Positions 37,144 through 46,905 of a DNA stretch of 64,000 nucleotides are shown here, in pieces. Each line of letters starts with the position of its first letter. Position 1 is the first letter of the stretch. Below the pieces are notes generated by a model that saw only the letters and a program-made list of their open reading frames with translations, did not search any database and was not told the origin of the DNA. Made by a program: the position numbers and the translations under genes. This DNA comes from Shimia sagamensis (GTDB lineage Bacteria; Pseudomonadota; Alphaproteobacteria; Rhodobacterales; Rhodobacteraceae), in NCBI RefSeq assembly GCF_900182745.1, contig NZ_FXTY01000005.1, forward strand, positions 310,001-374,000. The letters are read 5' to 3'.

Positions 37144-38928
37144 ATGACTGACACTCCCGACACCGCCTATCAGGTTCTCGCGCGCAAATACCGCCCTGAA
37201 ACCTTTGCGGATTTGGTGGGGCAGAACGCCATGGTGCGCACCCTGAAAAATGCCTTTGAAGCGGATCGGATTGCGCAGGCCTTTGTCATGACCGGCATCC
37301 GCGGCACCGGCAAAACCACCACAGCGCGGATCATCGCCAAAGGCATGAACTGCATCGGACCTGACGGCGGCTCCGGCCCCACCACAGACCCCTGTGGCGT
37401 CTGCGAGCATTGCAAAGCCATTATGGAAGGCCGCCACGTCGACGTGATGGAGATGGACGCCGCCTCCCGCACCGGTGTGAATGACATTCGCGAAATCATC
37501 GATTCCGTACACTACCGGGCCGCCTCCGCGCGCTACAAGATCTACATCATCGATGAGGTGCACATGCTGTCCACCAGCGCGTTCAACGCGCTGCTGAAGA
37601 CACTTGAAGAGCCCCCCGCGCATGTGAAGTTCATCTTTGCCACCACCGAGATTCGCAAAGTCCCGGTCACGGTGCTGTCCCGCTGCCAACGCTTTGATTT
37701 GCGCCGGATTGAACCCGAAGACATGATTGGCATGCTGACCCGCATCGCCACCTCCGAAGGGGCCGATATCGCCGATGACGCCCTTGCGCTCATCACCCGG
37801 GCCGCAGAAGGCTCCGCCCGAGACGCCACCTCTCTGCTGGATCAGGCCATTTCGCATGGCGCGGGAGAAACCACAGCTGATCAGGTCCGCGCCATGCTGG
37901 GTCTCGCTGACCGTGGCCGTGTTCTGGACCTGTTTGACATGATCCTGCGAGGTGACGCCGGCGGCGCGTTAAGCGAACTGTCTTCACAATACGCAGATGG
38001 CGCGGATCCAATGGCGGTGCTGCGCGATCTGGCCGAGATCACCCATTGGGTGTCCGTGGTGAAAATCACCCCGGAAGCCGCCGAGGATCCAACCGTCAGC
38101 CCGGACGAACGCGCCCGAGGCCAAGCCATGGCCACCGACCTGCCAATGCGCGTGCTCACCCGCATGTGGCAGATGCTCTTGAAGGCTCTCGAAGAGGTCG
38201 CCGCCGCACCGAACGCCATGATGGCGGCTGAAATGGCGATCATTCGCCTGACCCATGTGGCCGACCTGCCCAGCCCCGAGGAGTTGGTGCGCAAATTAAA
38301 AGACGCCCCCCAACCGCCACCACAGCCCAACGGCGGCGGTGGCGGAGGCTATGGAAGTGGCCCGGGCGCTGCTGGCAGCACCAATGCACAAGGCGGCCCC
38401 ATGGGTGGCGGCAATGGGCCCATGCATGGTGCACCAACCGCCCACGCAGGCGGCGGTACAGTGGCTGCCCTCGCGGTGCAAAGCGACGCGGCCTTGGCCA
38501 AGTATCCAACCTTCGAACATGTGGTTGAACTGATCCGCCAACGCCGGGACGGTGTGCTGCGTGTGCATGTCGAAGAATACGTGCGCCTCGCCAATTACCA
38601 GCCTGGCCGCATCGAGTTTCAACCCGCGCCCGGCGCGCCCAAAGATTTGTCGCAGAAGCTGGGAAGTCAGCTGCAACGCTGGACCGGCTCCCGCTGGGCG
38701 GTGATTTTGGTCAACGAAGGTGGCGCACCCTCCATTGCAGAAATCCGGGACGCTGCCAAAAATGAAATGCGCGAACAAGCGCTGGGTCATCCGTTGGTTC
38801 AAGCGGTGATGGACGCCTTTCCAAAGTCCAAGATCAAAGAGATCAAGTCCCGTCGCGAGCTTGCCAACGAAGCCCTCGCCGAAGCGCTGCCTGAGGTCGA
38901 GGACGAATGGGATCCGTTTGAGGAGTAA
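37144..38928 (+). CDS. dnaX: DNA polymerase III subunit gamma/tau
   Basis: 594 residues from the ATG at 37144 (MTDTPDTAYQVLARKYRPETF). A 126-codon upstream extension is an open-frame artefact. It is the clamp-loader ATPase: Walker A GIRGTGKTT at 51-59, zinc site CGVCEHC, Walker B IYIIDEVHML and the sensor ATTEIRKVPVT. Domain III follows, then a Gly-rich linker (about 400-430, coded by 38330-38420) and a tau-like C-terminus. It begins a dnaX-ybaB-recR cluster, a widespread arrangement. Confidence 0.96.
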   Translation: MTDTPDTAYQVLARKYRPETFADLVGQNAMVRTLKNAFEADRIAQAFVMTGIRGTGKTTTARIIAKGMNCIGPDGGSGPTTDPCGVCEHCKAIMEGRHVDVMEMDAASRTGVNDIREIIDSVHYRAASARYKIYIIDEVHMLSTSAFNALLKTLEEPPAHVKFIFATTEIRKVPVTVLSRCQRFDLRRIEPEDMIGMLTRIATSEGADIADDALALITRAAEGSARDATSLLDQAISHGAGETTADQVRAMLGLADRGRVLDLFDMILRGDAGGALSELSSQYADGADPMAVLRDLAEITHWVSVVKITPEAAEDPTVSPDERARGQAMATDLPMRVLTRMWQMLLKALEEVAAAPNAMMAAEMAIIRLTHVADLPSPEELVRKLKDAPQPPPQPNGGGGGGYGSGPGAAGSTNAQGGPMGGGNGPMHGAPTAHAGGGTVAALAVQSDAALAKYPTFEHVVELIRQRRDGVLRVHVEEYVRLANYQPGRIEFQPAPGAPKDLSQKLGSQLQRWTGSRWAVILVNEGGAPSIAEIRDAAKNEMREQALGHPLVQAVMDAFPKSKIKEIKSRRELANEALAEALPEVEDEWDPFEE

Positions 38929-39026
38929 TCTACTCCCAACCTTAACTCTATTCAGCGAGACACCCTTGTTTACAAGCTCCTTGATCCGTATCTAGGCGGC
39001 AAGCAATCACACTTAGGAGAGACCCA

Positions 39027-39371
39027 ATGCTCAAAGGACTCGGCAATCTCGGCGATATGGCCGGCATGATGAAAAAAGCCCAGGAAATGCAATCCAAGAT
39101 GAGCGAGATGCAGGACGAGCTGCACAACATCATGGTTGTCGGAGAAAGCGGTGCCGGTCTTGTGAAAGCCACAGCCTCTGCCAAAGGTGAGTTAAAAGCC
39201 CTGGACATCGACCCGTCGATTTTCAACGGCGACGACAAAGAAGTGGTCGAAGACCTGATCCTCGCCGCAATCAAAGACGCCCAGACCAAGGCCAGCGACC
39301 GCTCCCAAGAAGAGCTGGGCAAAATCACCTCCGATCTGGGCCTGCCAGCGGACATGAAGCTGCCGTTCTAA
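39027..39371 (+). CDS. ybaB: YbaB/EbfC nucleoid-associated protein
   Basis: 114 residues. MLKGLGNLGDMAGMMKKAQEMQSKM is the usual N-terminal helix, and the family GLVKATASAKGELKALDID core follows. It binds DNA as a dimer and coats the nucleoid. A GGAGAG ribosome site lies before the ATG. It lies between dnaX and recR as in most bacteria. Confidence 0.95.
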   Translation: MLKGLGNLGDMAGMMKKAQEMQSKMSEMQDELHNIMVVGESGAGLVKATASAKGELKALDIDPSIFNGDDKEVVEDLILAAIKDAQTKASDRSQEELGKITSDLGLPADMKLPF

Positions 39372-39539
39372 AGCCGTTTGCGTTTTAGGTAAGGCAATCG
39401 GATCGCTTTGCGCGTTCGACCGAATGGGAGATGCAGCGAACAAGCGATTCTGATGAAACGCAAACGAGTCTAAGAAACGTGTGTTCCGGGTTGGTTCTTG
39501 CTATAAGCAATCAAAATGGTTGCCAGAAAAGACCCGGAC

Positions 39540-40130
39540 ATGAGCAGTTCCGAAATTGATTCCCTAATTGACTTGATGGCCAAGCTCCCTGGGCTTGGTC
39601 CACGCTCTGCGCGGCGCGCTGTGCTGCACCTGATCCGCAAACGCGCGCTCCTGCTCACGCCGCTGTCGGACGCCATGTTGCAGGTTGCCGCCACCGCGCG
39701 CGAATGCCTGAATTGCGGCAACGTGGGCACCTCCGACATTTGTGACATCTGCGCCTCTGAGAAACGCGCCACCGGCGTACTTTGTGTGGTCGAAGACGTG
39801 GCTGACCTCTGGGCCATGGAGCGGGCGCAAGTGTTTGACGGCCGCTACCACGTGCTGGGCGGCACCCTCTCCGCTCTGGAAGGCGTGGGGCCGGAGGAAC
39901 TCTCGATCCCTCGTCTGATGGACCGTGTTGTCAGCGAGGGCATCTCCGAGGTTATTCTCGCGCTCAACGCCACTGTGGATGGCCAAACCACCGCGCACTA
40001 CATTGCCGACCAGTTGGAAGAGCAAGTGCGCCTGACATCCTTGGCGCAGGGCGTGCCGGTGGGTGGTGAGTTGGATTATCTGGACGAGGGCACAATCAGC
40101 GCAGCCCTAACGGCCCGCAAAACACTCTAA
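39540..40130 (+). CDS. recR: Recombination protein RecR
   Basis: 196 residues from the ATG at 39540; an ATG at 39516 adds eight and is possible. It acts with RecF and RecO in gap repair. The HhH part is [19 protein letters not shown] ([19 protein letters not shown]), the zinc finger is [16 protein letters not shown], and the Toprim domain starts [15 protein letters not shown]. The end [20 protein letters not shown] is typical. Confidence 0.95.
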   Translation: MSSSEIDSLIDLMAKLPGLGPRSARRAVLHLIRKRALLLTPLSDAMLQVAATARECLNCGNVGTSDICDICASEKRATGVLCVVEDVADLWAMERAQVFDGRYHVLGGTLSALEGVGPEELSIPRLMDRVVSEGISEVILALNATVDGQTTAHYIADQLEEQVRLTSLAQGVPVGGELDYLDEGTISAALTARKTL

Positions 40131-40147
40131 CCGCCCCGAAAACGAAA

Positions 40148-40174
40148 AAGGCCGCGCTGGGTAAGCACGGCCTT
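40148..40174 (-). terminator. Intrinsic terminator of trcR
   Basis: AAGGCCG / CGGCCTT arms with a 13-base loop. On the minus strand it is followed by TTTTCGTTTT. It separates the convergent recR and trcR genes. Confidence 0.7.
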
Positions 40175-40196
40175 CAATCTAGAACTGATGCAGCAT

Positions 40197-40952
40197 TTAG
40201 CGCGGCTGCTCTTCCTCGTCGCCTTCAGGCAGGTTGAAAAAGCTGTCAGCATCCGAGAAGTCTGCATCAGACCGTTTCTCGCTGTCGTCATCATCGTCAT
40301 CCGACAAAGAGAAGGTCTCCAGACCTTCAATCGAAGACGGCATCTTCGGCTCTGCGTCCATCTCCAGCGACTGTTCGGTAGAGACGAGCTTACGACGCTC
40401 ATCATCCGACATCACAACACCTTCGGCGGCGCGTTTCGCGGCGGCTTTCTGAACGGCGGCGTCAAGCTCAGATTGCTTGCACAGGCCAAGGGCCACCGGG
40501 TCAATTGGCTGAATGTTGGCGATGTTCCAGTGGGTGCGCTCACGAATCGCCTGGATGGTTGGCTTGGTTGTGCCCACCAACTTGCTCACCTGACCGTCAG
40601 ACAGCTCCGGGTGGAACTTCACCAGCCACAGGATAGACGCAGGACGGTCCTGGCGCTTGGACAGCGGGGTGTAGCGAGGGCCGCGGCGCTTCTCTTCGCC
40701 GGACGCCGCAGCGTTGAATTTGAGCTTCAGCTTCGCCAGCGGATTGTTTTCCGCCTGATCGATGTCGGCTTGAACCAGCTGGTTGTTGGTGATCGGGTCA
40801 AAACCTTTCACGCCAGCGGCCACATCGCCATCGGCGATACCCTGAATCTCCAGCTCGTGCATGCCAACAAAATCAGCGATCTGTTTGAAGCTGATCGTGG
40901 TGTTGTCCACCAGCCAGACGGCGGTGGCTTTGGGGTGCAGCAGCTTGGCCAT
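40197..40952 (-). CDS. trcR: Cell cycle transcriptional regulator TrcR (DUF1013)
   Basis: 251 residues from the ATG at 40952 (MAKLLHPKATAVWLVDN) with an AAGGAGT site; the open frame runs 46 codons further upstream without support. DUF1013 proteins are alphaproteobacterial; TrcR binds RNA polymerase and controls cell-cycle genes. The helix-turn-helix region is ISFKQIADFVGMHELEI. A second HTH-like block, LSDGQVSKLVGTTKPTIQAIRER, follows, and the tail is very acidic (SLSDDDDDDSEK). Confidence 0.92.
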   Translation of the reverse strand: MAKLLHPKATAVWLVDNTTISFKQIADFVGMHELEIQGIADGDVAAGVKGFDPITNNQLVQADIDQAENNPLAKLKLKFNAAASGEEKRRGPRYTPLSKRQDRPASILWLVKFHPELSDGQVSKLVGTTKPTIQAIRERTHWNIANIQPIDPVALGLCKQSELDAAVQKAAAKRAAEGVVMSDDERRKLVSTEQSLEMDAEPKMPSSIEGLETFSLSDDDDDDSEKRSDADFSDADSFFNLPEGDEEEQPR

Positions 40953-41105
40953 ATCTCTACTCCTTACGACGTTTTTCCCCTGAAAAGGATACAGATTTCC
41001 CGTCGTCTGACTTTTGTCAGACGGCACCGATGGTCTGGCGCGGGTTTCCGTTGTAGGGGAACTTGAGCCCGATATAGTGCGGCTGAACAAAAAAGGAAAG
41101 AGTGA

Positions 41106-41744
41106 ATGCGTTCATTGCTGGGTATGGCCCTTGCCCTGTTGGTTTCTGGGCAGGCAATTGCCGACGGCGATAAAGCCGGTGAGTTCGACTATTATGTGCT
41201 GGCCTTGAGCTGGTCCCCCAATTGGTGCGCCATCGAGGGTGACGCCAAGGACAGCCCGCAATGTGACGACAGCGAAGACTTTGGCTGGGTTATGCACGGC
41301 CTCTGGCCGCAGTTTCACCGGGGCTGGCCCGCCAACTGCCTCACCACCAAACGCAATCCGCCGCGCCACGTGACCAACTCCATGGCCGATATCATGGGCA
41401 CATCTGGCCTGGCTTGGTACCAATGGAAAAAACATGGCAAATGTTCAGGCCTGTCCGGCGAAGAGTATTTCGCCGCCGCCCGCAAAGCTTATGAGAGCGT
41501 CACCCGCCCCACTGTGTTCCGCAAGTTGGATAAAACCGTCAAGCTGCCTGCCTCCGTGGTGGAAGACGCCTTCTTGAAGGCCAACCCACAGTTGGAACCG
41601 GACATGCTGACCATCACCTGCCGAGACAGCTTCATTCAGGAGGCGCGTGTGTGCCTGTCCAAAGAGTTGGAGCCAGTCCCCTGTGGCCGCGATGTGATCA
41701 AAGATTGCACGCTCTCCAACGCGCGGTTTGATCCGGTTCGGTAG
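41106..41744 (+). CDS. Ribonuclease T2 family protein, secreted
   Basis: 212 residues. A signal peptide (about 1-19, ending QAIAD) sends it to the periplasm. The first catalytic segment is MHGLWPQF (His64). The second is LAWYQWKKHGKC with His110. In characterised RNases T2 this second segment reads HEW-x-KHG; here the first His is Tyr and the catalytic Glu is Gln. Both main catalytic His remain, so activity is possible but altered. Six or more Cys could form disulfides. Confidence 0.88.
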   Translation: MRSLLGMALALLVSGQAIADGDKAGEFDYYVLALSWSPNWCAIEGDAKDSPQCDDSEDFGWVMHGLWPQFHRGWPANCLTTKRNPPRHVTNSMADIMGTSGLAWYQWKKHGKCSGLSGEEYFAAARKAYESVTRPTVFRKLDKTVKLPASVVEDAFLKANPQLEPDMLTITCRDSFIQEARVCLSKELEPVPCGRDVIKDCTLSNARFDPVR

Positions 41745-41841
41745 CATCTGAATCTGATGAAAGGTCGTTCTTTTCCGGTCTAGAGGCAAATCGTGTATGG
41801 TTGAGCCAATTTGCGTGTCAACCGTATGAGGAGTACTGGCC

Positions 41842-42273
41842 GTGACTGGAAAAGACGCTGTTTTTGACACGCTAGAAGAATACGCGCGTGCGTATTGCGC
41901 CAAAGACACTGACGCCCTGATGGACCTGTTTCTTGAGGGCGAAGGCATCTCTCTGATTGGAACCGGAGCGGACGAACTCTGCTCCGGTCGGTCCCAAATT
42001 AGGGACGTGTTTGATCGAAACTTCGCCGAAGCCACTGCATCTCAATTTGAATGGGGCTGGAAGGACATATCAATTCAAGGTTCCGCAGCCACAGTGGCCT
42101 GCAGCTTACGCATTCACCTGAACGCAGATGGGCAAGACCTGGTGGTGCCAATTCGGTGGACTGTTTCTTTGGTCAACACACCACTTGGCTGGAAATGGAT
42201 GCATCGCCACGCATCCGCAGCCGCATCCAGCCAAAAAGACGGCGGCGCTTACCCTGAGGGCGAAGCGCCGTAA
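41842..42273 (+). CDS. SnoaL-like (DUF4440) small protein
   Basis: 143 residues from a GTG, chosen for the AGGAG site about 8 bases upstream. The NTF2/SnoaL fold is suggested by EEYARAYCAKDTDALMDLFLEGEG at the N-terminus, RSQIRDVFDRNF in the middle and a strand-rich second half ending GWKWMHRHAS. The family includes small isomerases and binding proteins; no specific function can be assigned. Confidence 0.78.
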   Translation: MTGKDAVFDTLEEYARAYCAKDTDALMDLFLEGEGISLIGTGADELCSGRSQIRDVFDRNFAEATASQFEWGWKDISIQGSAATVACSLRIHLNADGQDLVVPIRWTVSLVNTPLGWKWMHRHASAAASSQKDGGAYPEGEAP

Positions 42274-42305
42274 CGCACCAACTGCCAATCACTTTGAGAG
42301 TTGCG

Positions 42306-42689
42306 TCAGACCTTATTGATGCGCAAGGCGCCCCCACGGGCATCCGCGCATTTCTTTGCGGAAAACTCCGCACTGTCCGGACTGGTATTGACTGCCTTCA
42401 CCGTGCCGTTGCTGCGACGCATGTAAAACGGCACAAAGCCCTCAGAAATGCCAGAGCGGGACACGGCGTTCATCTCGCCGCAATAGACCCGGTCACCATT
42501 GCTCAGCGCCATGATCTCAAACTTCTGAAATTGCGCAGCACCTGGCATGGCCGTTTGAACAGCCAGTTGGTTTTTGGCCCAAAACACCTCACCGGGTTCC
42601 AATGCTGCAGATTTGGTCGAAACCTTGGTGGTGCCGCCGGAACAGCCCGTGGCTGCGGCAATAACCAGAAAAAGTGCCACCTTATACAT
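42306..42689 (-). CDS. Small lipoprotein, function unknown
   Basis: 127 residues from the ATG at 42689 with a GGGAG site. The N-terminus MYKVALFLVIAAATGCSGG is a lipoprotein signal with Cys16 as lipidated residue. The rest contains VYCGEMNAVSRSGISEGFVPFYMRR, a pattern seen in Rhodobacteraceae hypothetical lipoproteins. Two further Cys may pair. It is convergent with the SnoaL-like gene. Confidence 0.75.
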   Translation of the reverse strand: MYKVALFLVIAAATGCSGGTTKVSTKSAALEPGEVFWAKNQLAVQTAMPGAAQFQKFEIMALSNGDRVYCGEMNAVSRSGISEGFVPFYMRRSNGTVKAVNTSPDSAEFSAKKCADARGGALRINKV

Positions 42690-42765
42690 CTCAAAACTCC
42701 CAGGTCGTGTCTCTGTTGATGAGAGACACACCATGAGAATACGGCTGAAAGGCGGCAAAAATGCA

Positions 42766-42796
42766 GAAAACCCGGCCCATTCAAGACCGGGTTTTC
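42766..42796 (-). terminator. Intrinsic terminator after the atp F0 operon
   Basis: Perfect 10-base arms (GAAAACCCGG / CCGGGTTTTC) with an 11-base loop. On the minus strand the stem ends in TTTTC and is followed by a T-rich stretch. It lies just after the atpF stop. Confidence 0.8.
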
Positions 42797-42823
42797 TTAA
42801 ACTTGTTCAGACAGACGTCAGGC

Positions 42824-43387
42824 TTAGTGCAGCTTGGCGTCTACTTCAGTGATACCAGCGTCGATCAGTTTGTTGGCTTGCGCCGCTGTCATCTGCTGAG
42901 AAATCACGTCACGGGCTGCGCTGATGGCGACAACAATCGCCTGGTCACGCACTTCCTTGACGGCCGCGGCTTCTGCCGAGGCAATCTGGTCTTCCGCAGC
43001 GGCCAGACGGCGCGCAATGGAAGCTTCCAAATCGACTTTTGCCTGATCTGCAGCCGCCTGAGCTTCGCTTTTGGCGTGCTCAACAATACGTGCAGCTTGC
43101 TCCTGAACTTCTTTCTGTTTGCGTTCATAAGACGCCAGAACCGTCTGGGCTTCTTCACGCAAACCGCGCGCTTCGTCCAATTCGGATTTGATGTCGTCAG
43201 CGCGCTTGTCCAACATGCCAGCCAATATGGAAGGCACTTTGAAATAAAACAGCACTGCAACAAACAGGATGAAGCCCAGCGTCACGATGAAGTCTGTGTT
43301 GCCCAGCGAGAAGAACGGGCCGCTAGCCGCAAAGGCCGGTGTCGCGCTCAGAGCCGCTAGGGCTGCAACTGTGGTCAGTTTCCGCAT
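42824..43387 (-). CDS. atpF: ATP synthase F0 subunit b
   Basis: 187 residues. An N-terminal hydrophobic stretch (signal-like, ending AFAASG) is followed by a second TM segment (IVTLGFILFVAVLFYFKVP). A long Ala/Glu-rich coiled coil (about 55-170) forms the peripheral stalk. It is the second of two b-type subunits, as in photosynthetic and related alphaproteobacteria. It is the last gene of atpI-atpB-atpE-atpF'-atpF. Confidence 0.95.
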   Translation of the reverse strand: MRKLTTVAALAALSATPAFAASGPFFSLGNTDFIVTLGFILFVAVLFYFKVPSILAGMLDKRADDIKSELDEARGLREEAQTVLASYERKQKEVQEQAARIVEHAKSEAQAAADQAKVDLEASIARRLAAAEDQIASAEAAAVKEVRDQAIVVAISAARDVISQQMTAAQANKLIDAGITEVDAKLH

Positions 43388-43391
43388 GGTC

Positions 43392-43934
43392 TTAACCTTT
43401 CATCTGCGCATCAACAGCTTTCGCCACGTCCGCGTCTTCAGCTTTGCCGCTCAGGGCAGAAACCAGTTCGGCTGTGGTGGCGTTGGCCACGTCTTTGATG
43501 CTTGCCAGCGCACCAGCACGGATTGTGGCAATTGCCTTCTCCGATTCGGCGGCTTTCGCTGCGATTTCTGCGTCGGCCTTTTGAGTCGCGACGTTCAAGT
43601 CAGCCTGGATCTCTGCTTTGGCTTCGGCAACGATGCGCGCTGCTTCCACTTTGGCGTCGGCGAGGGCTTTGTTGTAAGCCTCTTCCGCTTCCACGGCCTT
43701 CGCCTTCAACTCTTCAGCTGCGGCGATGTCATTCGTAATGGTCCCCTGGCGTTCAGCCAGAACCGCGGCAATGCGCGGCAGCGCGATGCGCGACAGGACG
43801 AAGTAGATCGCAACCAGTGTGATCAAAAGCCAGAAAATCTGGTTGCCCCAGTTCGAGAAATCGAGCTGTGGCATGCCCGGTGCAGAGGCGGCCTCTGCGG
43901 CGTGGCTTGTGGCGTCGGTAGATGTGCTCGCCAT
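43392..43934 (-). CDS. ATP synthase F0 subunit b'
   Basis: 180 residues, the b' form of the peripheral stalk. An Ala-rich start is followed by one TM helix ([23 protein letters not shown], about 33-55) and a long coiled coil ending in a C-terminal region rich in Ala and Glu. It is located between atpE and atpF, 4 bp before the latter. Pairing with the b subunit gives a heterodimeric stalk. Confidence 0.94.
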   Translation of the reverse strand: MASTSTDATSHAAEAASAPGMPQLDFSNWGNQIFWLLITLVAIYFVLSRIALPRIAAVLAERQGTITNDIAAAEELKAKAVEAEEAYNKALADAKVEAARIVAEAKAEIQADLNVATQKADAEIAAKAAESEKAIATIRAGALASIKDVANATTAELVSALSGKAEDADVAKAVDAQMKG

Positions 43935-44017
43935 GTCGTCCTCCTGGGAACTTCCGTTGGGTTACGGGTGGGGCATGATACACGCCCGCACCCGCACGTA
44001 AGGATGGTTCCGTAGGC

Positions 44018-44242
44018 TTAAACGGCGAACATCAGCAGCAGAGCAACCAGGAACGAGAAGATGCCCAGTGCTTCTGCAAACGCGATGCCGATGAAGAGAG
44101 TTGCAGTCTGGCTAGCAGCTGCAGAAGGGTTGCGCAGAGCGCCGGCCAGGAAGTTGCCTGCCACGTTACCAACACCGATAGCGGCTGCGCCGGAACCGAT
44201 TGCTGCGAGACCTGCGCCGATGTGTGCGAGTTGACCTTCCAT
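44018..44242 (-). CDS. atpE: ATP synthase F0 subunit c
   Basis: 74 residues forming a helical hairpin. The Gly/Ala-rich first helix ([21 protein letters not shown]) packs the ring. The second helix carries the proton-binding Glu57 in [10 protein letters not shown]. The polar loop RNPSA contacts F1. It is 54 bp after atpB with a GGAGA site. Confidence 0.97.
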   Translation of the reverse strand: MEGQLAHIGAGLAAIGSGAAAIGVGNVAGNFLAGALRNPSAAASQTATLFIGIAFAEALGIFSFLVALLLMFAV

Positions 44243-44296
44243 GTGGGTATCTCCTTACGATTGGAAGTTAATAGATAGAGTAGAGTTTCTGAGACC

Positions 44297-45061
44297 TTAG
44301 TGCGAAGGATGCAGCGCATCTTTCAGATACACACAGGTCAGAATGGTAAAGACGTAGGCCTGGATGAAGGCCACAAGGACCTCAAGACCGTACATTGCGG
44401 TGATCGCCACCACAGACAGCGGGCTCACAACTGCGATGGCAGCAAAGCCTGCAAAAACTTTCAAAACCGCGTGGCCAGCCATCACGTTGCCTGCCAGACG
44501 AATGCTGTGGCTAACGGGGCGCACGAAGTAGCTGATGACTTCGATCAGGGCCAGGATAGGACGCAGTGCCAAAGGCGCGCTGGACACCCAGAACAGACCA
44601 AGAAAGCCTACGCCGTTTTTCACAAAGCCCACAACCGTCACCGTTAGGAACACCGCCATCGCCAGAACAACCGTCACAGCGAAGTGCGACGTGGTGGCAA
44701 AGCTCATTGGCAGCAGACCAAGGAAGTTGGCAGACACAATGAACATGAACAGTGTCATGATATATGGGAAGAATTTCACGGCGTCTTTGCCAGCGACGTC
44801 TTCAACCATCTTATAGACAAAACCGTAGGCCAGCTCACCAATGGATTGGCTGCGGCTTGGAACGATTGCGCGGCGTCGGGTGCCAATCACCATCATTGCG
44901 ACAACGGCGACAACCGCCAGAGCCATCCACAAGGTGGCGTTGGTAATGGTGAACAGGCCGACGTGGTCACCACCAAACAAAGGTTTGATGTTGAACTGGT
45001 CCATTGGGTGGAATACCAGACCGCCTTCTTCTGCGCCGTGTGCTTCGCTTGCCACGTTCAA
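44297..45061 (-). CDS. atpB: ATP synthase F0 subunit a
   Basis: 254 residues, several TM helices. The essential stator Arg lies in [17 protein letters not shown]. The family end [17 protein letters not shown] is present. It forms the proton half-channels against the c ring. It overlaps atpI by four bases (ATGA). Confidence 0.96.
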   Translation of the reverse strand: MNVASEAHGAEEGGLVFHPMDQFNIKPLFGGDHVGLFTITNATLWMALAVVAVVAMMVIGTRRRAIVPSRSQSIGELAYGFVYKMVEDVAGKDAVKFFPYIMTLFMFIVSANFLGLLPMSFATTSHFAVTVVLAMAVFLTVTVVGFVKNGVGFLGLFWVSSAPLALRPILALIEVISYFVRPVSHSIRLAGNVMAGHAVLKVFAGFAAIAVVSPLSVVAITAMYGLEVLVAFIQAYVFTILTCVYLKDALHPSH

Positions 45062-45387
45062 TCCCTCTCATCTCTCTCAGCGGCCTCAGCCGCTTGTTTC
45101 TCTTCGATCTCTTTGGCGCTACTGAGCATCGTTTTGATACCAGCGGCCAGACCAAGCATTGTAAACAGCACCATGAAGATTGGGAGTGTCCCAAACAGGC
45201 TGTCCAGCCCATATCCGATGCCAAAGCCGATCCCAAGACCAGCCACCATTTCTATCACCATCCGCCAGGCCAGATTGGCCCCCGAATAGTGCTCATCAGC
45301 GCGGGGCTTTGGGTCCTGGGCCTTTCGGGCCGCCTCGATCCTCTCCTCCAGACGCTGCATTTGGTCTTTGTGGTTCGTCTCGGTCAC
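45058..45387 (-). CDS. atpI: ATP synthase assembly protein AtpI
   Basis: 109 residues from a GTG at 45387 with an AAGGGG site; the open frame goes 20 codons further without support. A charged N-terminal coil ([15 protein letters not shown]) precedes two TM helices (about 45-65 and 72-92). AtpI helps c-ring assembly or Mg transport. It is first of the F0 operon; F1 genes are not in this window, so the two parts are separate as usual in alphaproteobacteria. Confidence 0.9.
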   Translation of the reverse strand: MTETNHKDQMQRLEERIEAARKAQDPKPRADEHYSGANLAWRMVIEMVAGLGIGFGIGYGLDSLFGTLPIFMVLFTMLGLAAGIKTMLSSAKEIEEKQAAEAAERDERD

Positions 45388-45597
45388 GCGCAATTTACCC
45401 CTTGCTAACGTTGGCGCATTGCTACGGTGCAGCACGTCGTGAGTCAACAGCGGAAACCGTGCGGAAAAGACTCCCCCAACAGTCTGAGTTTAAACGATTT
45501 AACCAAATAAATCCCCTCAGGCGAAAAAGCCAATCCTCCCAAGAGTGCTGTCAGTTCAGCGCCCCACCATATTCAACCATTTGGTTGATGTTTGTTT

Positions 45598-46488
45598 TCA
45601 GACTGTCTCAACGCGAAATTTCTGCGTCGCGCTCAACACCCAACTGCGAAACAGCCGGGCGGCTTTCTTTCTCTCTGCTTGCGCGCCCATAATAAGGCGA
45701 ATGGCACCATCATGCAGGGGAAAATCGAAGCATCGGACCAACCGGCCAGCCGCCACATCCCGATCTGCACAATCTGAGCCTCCAAGATACACGCCCTGCC
45801 CACAGAGACAGGCCTCATAAGCCAGCTCTGCCTGCAGGCGCCATCCGGCCAAACTCCATACATCCCCATCCAGCCCCTGTGCCTCAGCCCAAAGGCGCCA
45901 CACATCTGCGTTGCGATCGCGAAAGCGGCGATACTCCAGCAATTGCGACACGTCGCTCCAACCTTCCGGGCGCAGGTCCGGAGCCGCATATACATACATC
46001 GGCAGATTGCTCACCATGTCGGACGGCACATCCAACTGCCCGTGCGCCGCAAACCGCAACGCAATGTCGGCTTCATAGTGCTCTACGTCCACAAGCGTGC
46101 GCGAGGACTCCAACCGCACATCCACCTCGGGGTGTCGCGCGTAAAACTCTGACAGCAATGGCACAAGCACCGATCTTGCAAATCTGGGCTCACAGCTCAC
46201 CACAATGCGCCCACGCACCGGCCCCGCCAACTCCTCCGTTGCCTGTGCAATCAACTCCAGCCCGGCACTTGCTTTGGCCAGATACGCACGACCTTCCGCT
46301 GTTAACGTCACCCCCCGCGGCAGATCCCGAAACAGCGCCACTCCCAATTGATGCTCCAACCCGCGCACATGCCGACTGATCGCAGAGTGACTGACACCAA
46401 GCTCTTTGGCCGCCTGACTGAAATTCTCATAACGCCCAGCAACCTCAAACGCCTTTAGCGCATTTAACGGTGGCAATCGCGCAGACAT
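45598..46488 (-). CDS. LysR-family transcriptional regulator (GcvA-like)
   Basis: 296 residues from the ATG at 46488 with a GGGAGAG site. The N-terminal winged HTH is LPPLNALKAFEVAGRY ... LGVSHSAISRHVRGLE, the GcvA type. The effector domain follows, with MYVYAAPDLRPEGW and a Cys pair in CLCGQGVYLG. Its targets are unknown; a small gene (46662-46865) and an ArsR gene lie divergently upstream. Confidence 0.92.
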   Translation of the reverse strand: MSARLPPLNALKAFEVAGRYENFSQAAKELGVSHSAISRHVRGLEHQLGVALFRDLPRGVTLTAEGRAYLAKASAGLELIAQATEELAGPVRGRIVVSCEPRFARSVLVPLLSEFYARHPEVDVRLESSRTLVDVEHYEADIALRFAAHGQLDVPSDMVSNLPMYVYAAPDLRPEGWSDVSQLLEYRRFRDRNADVWRLWAEAQGLDGDVWSLAGWRLQAELAYEACLCGQGVYLGGSDCADRDVAAGRLVRCFDFPLHDGAIRLIMGAQAERKKAARLFRSWVLSATQKFRVETV

Positions 46489-46661
46489 ACCAACTCTCCC
46501 AATTTCTGACGCCCCAACAACCCGGTGCCATTTGAACAAACCTATACAGATATTGTGGCTTTATGCGTGCCTTTTTCGCACAGATTAAGTGCACTCTTGG
46601 CAATTTTTTCGCGCCGTTACCTCGTTTAGGTTTGAAAGCAGTCGTTTTGGGAGCCACATTC

Positions 46662-46865
46662 ATGACTTTATTGGACACATCTCCAACTTCAAATCCTCGA
46701 ATTTGGGACCGCATTGGAACAGCCTTGGCGCAGAAATTGGTGTTCTGGCAGACGCCGCAGGGGACAATCCCCAATGCCCGCCTAGCGCGTGACGCCGGTG
46801 TCAACCAATGGCCTGCAGTTCCCACCGCGCCTGACATCCGCCGTCAGCAACACCCCTACCTGTGA
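46662..46865 (+). CDS. Small hypothetical protein
   Basis: 67 residues from the ATG at 46662 (MTLLDTSPTSNPRIWDRIG), chosen for a GGGAG site 8 bases upstream; the open frame begins 33 codons earlier without one. It has an amphipathic central part (IGTALAQKLVFWQTPQG) and a Pro/Gln-rich tail. Not recognised. It lies between divergent LysR and the ArsR gene 40 bp downstream, and may be co-transcribed with the latter. Confidence 0.45.
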   Translation: MTLLDTSPTSNPRIWDRIGTALAQKLVFWQTPQGTIPNARLARDAGVNQWPAVPTAPDIRRQQHPYL

Positions 46866-46905
46866 TCTCTTCCCCCTGCGGCCTCAAACCGCTAGGAGAG
46901 TACAC

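Noticed and set aside
38280-38440. Possible dnaX programmed frameshift to give a short gamma form
   Set aside because: No A-AAA-AAG-type slippery heptamer or following stop was found near the Gly-rich linker.
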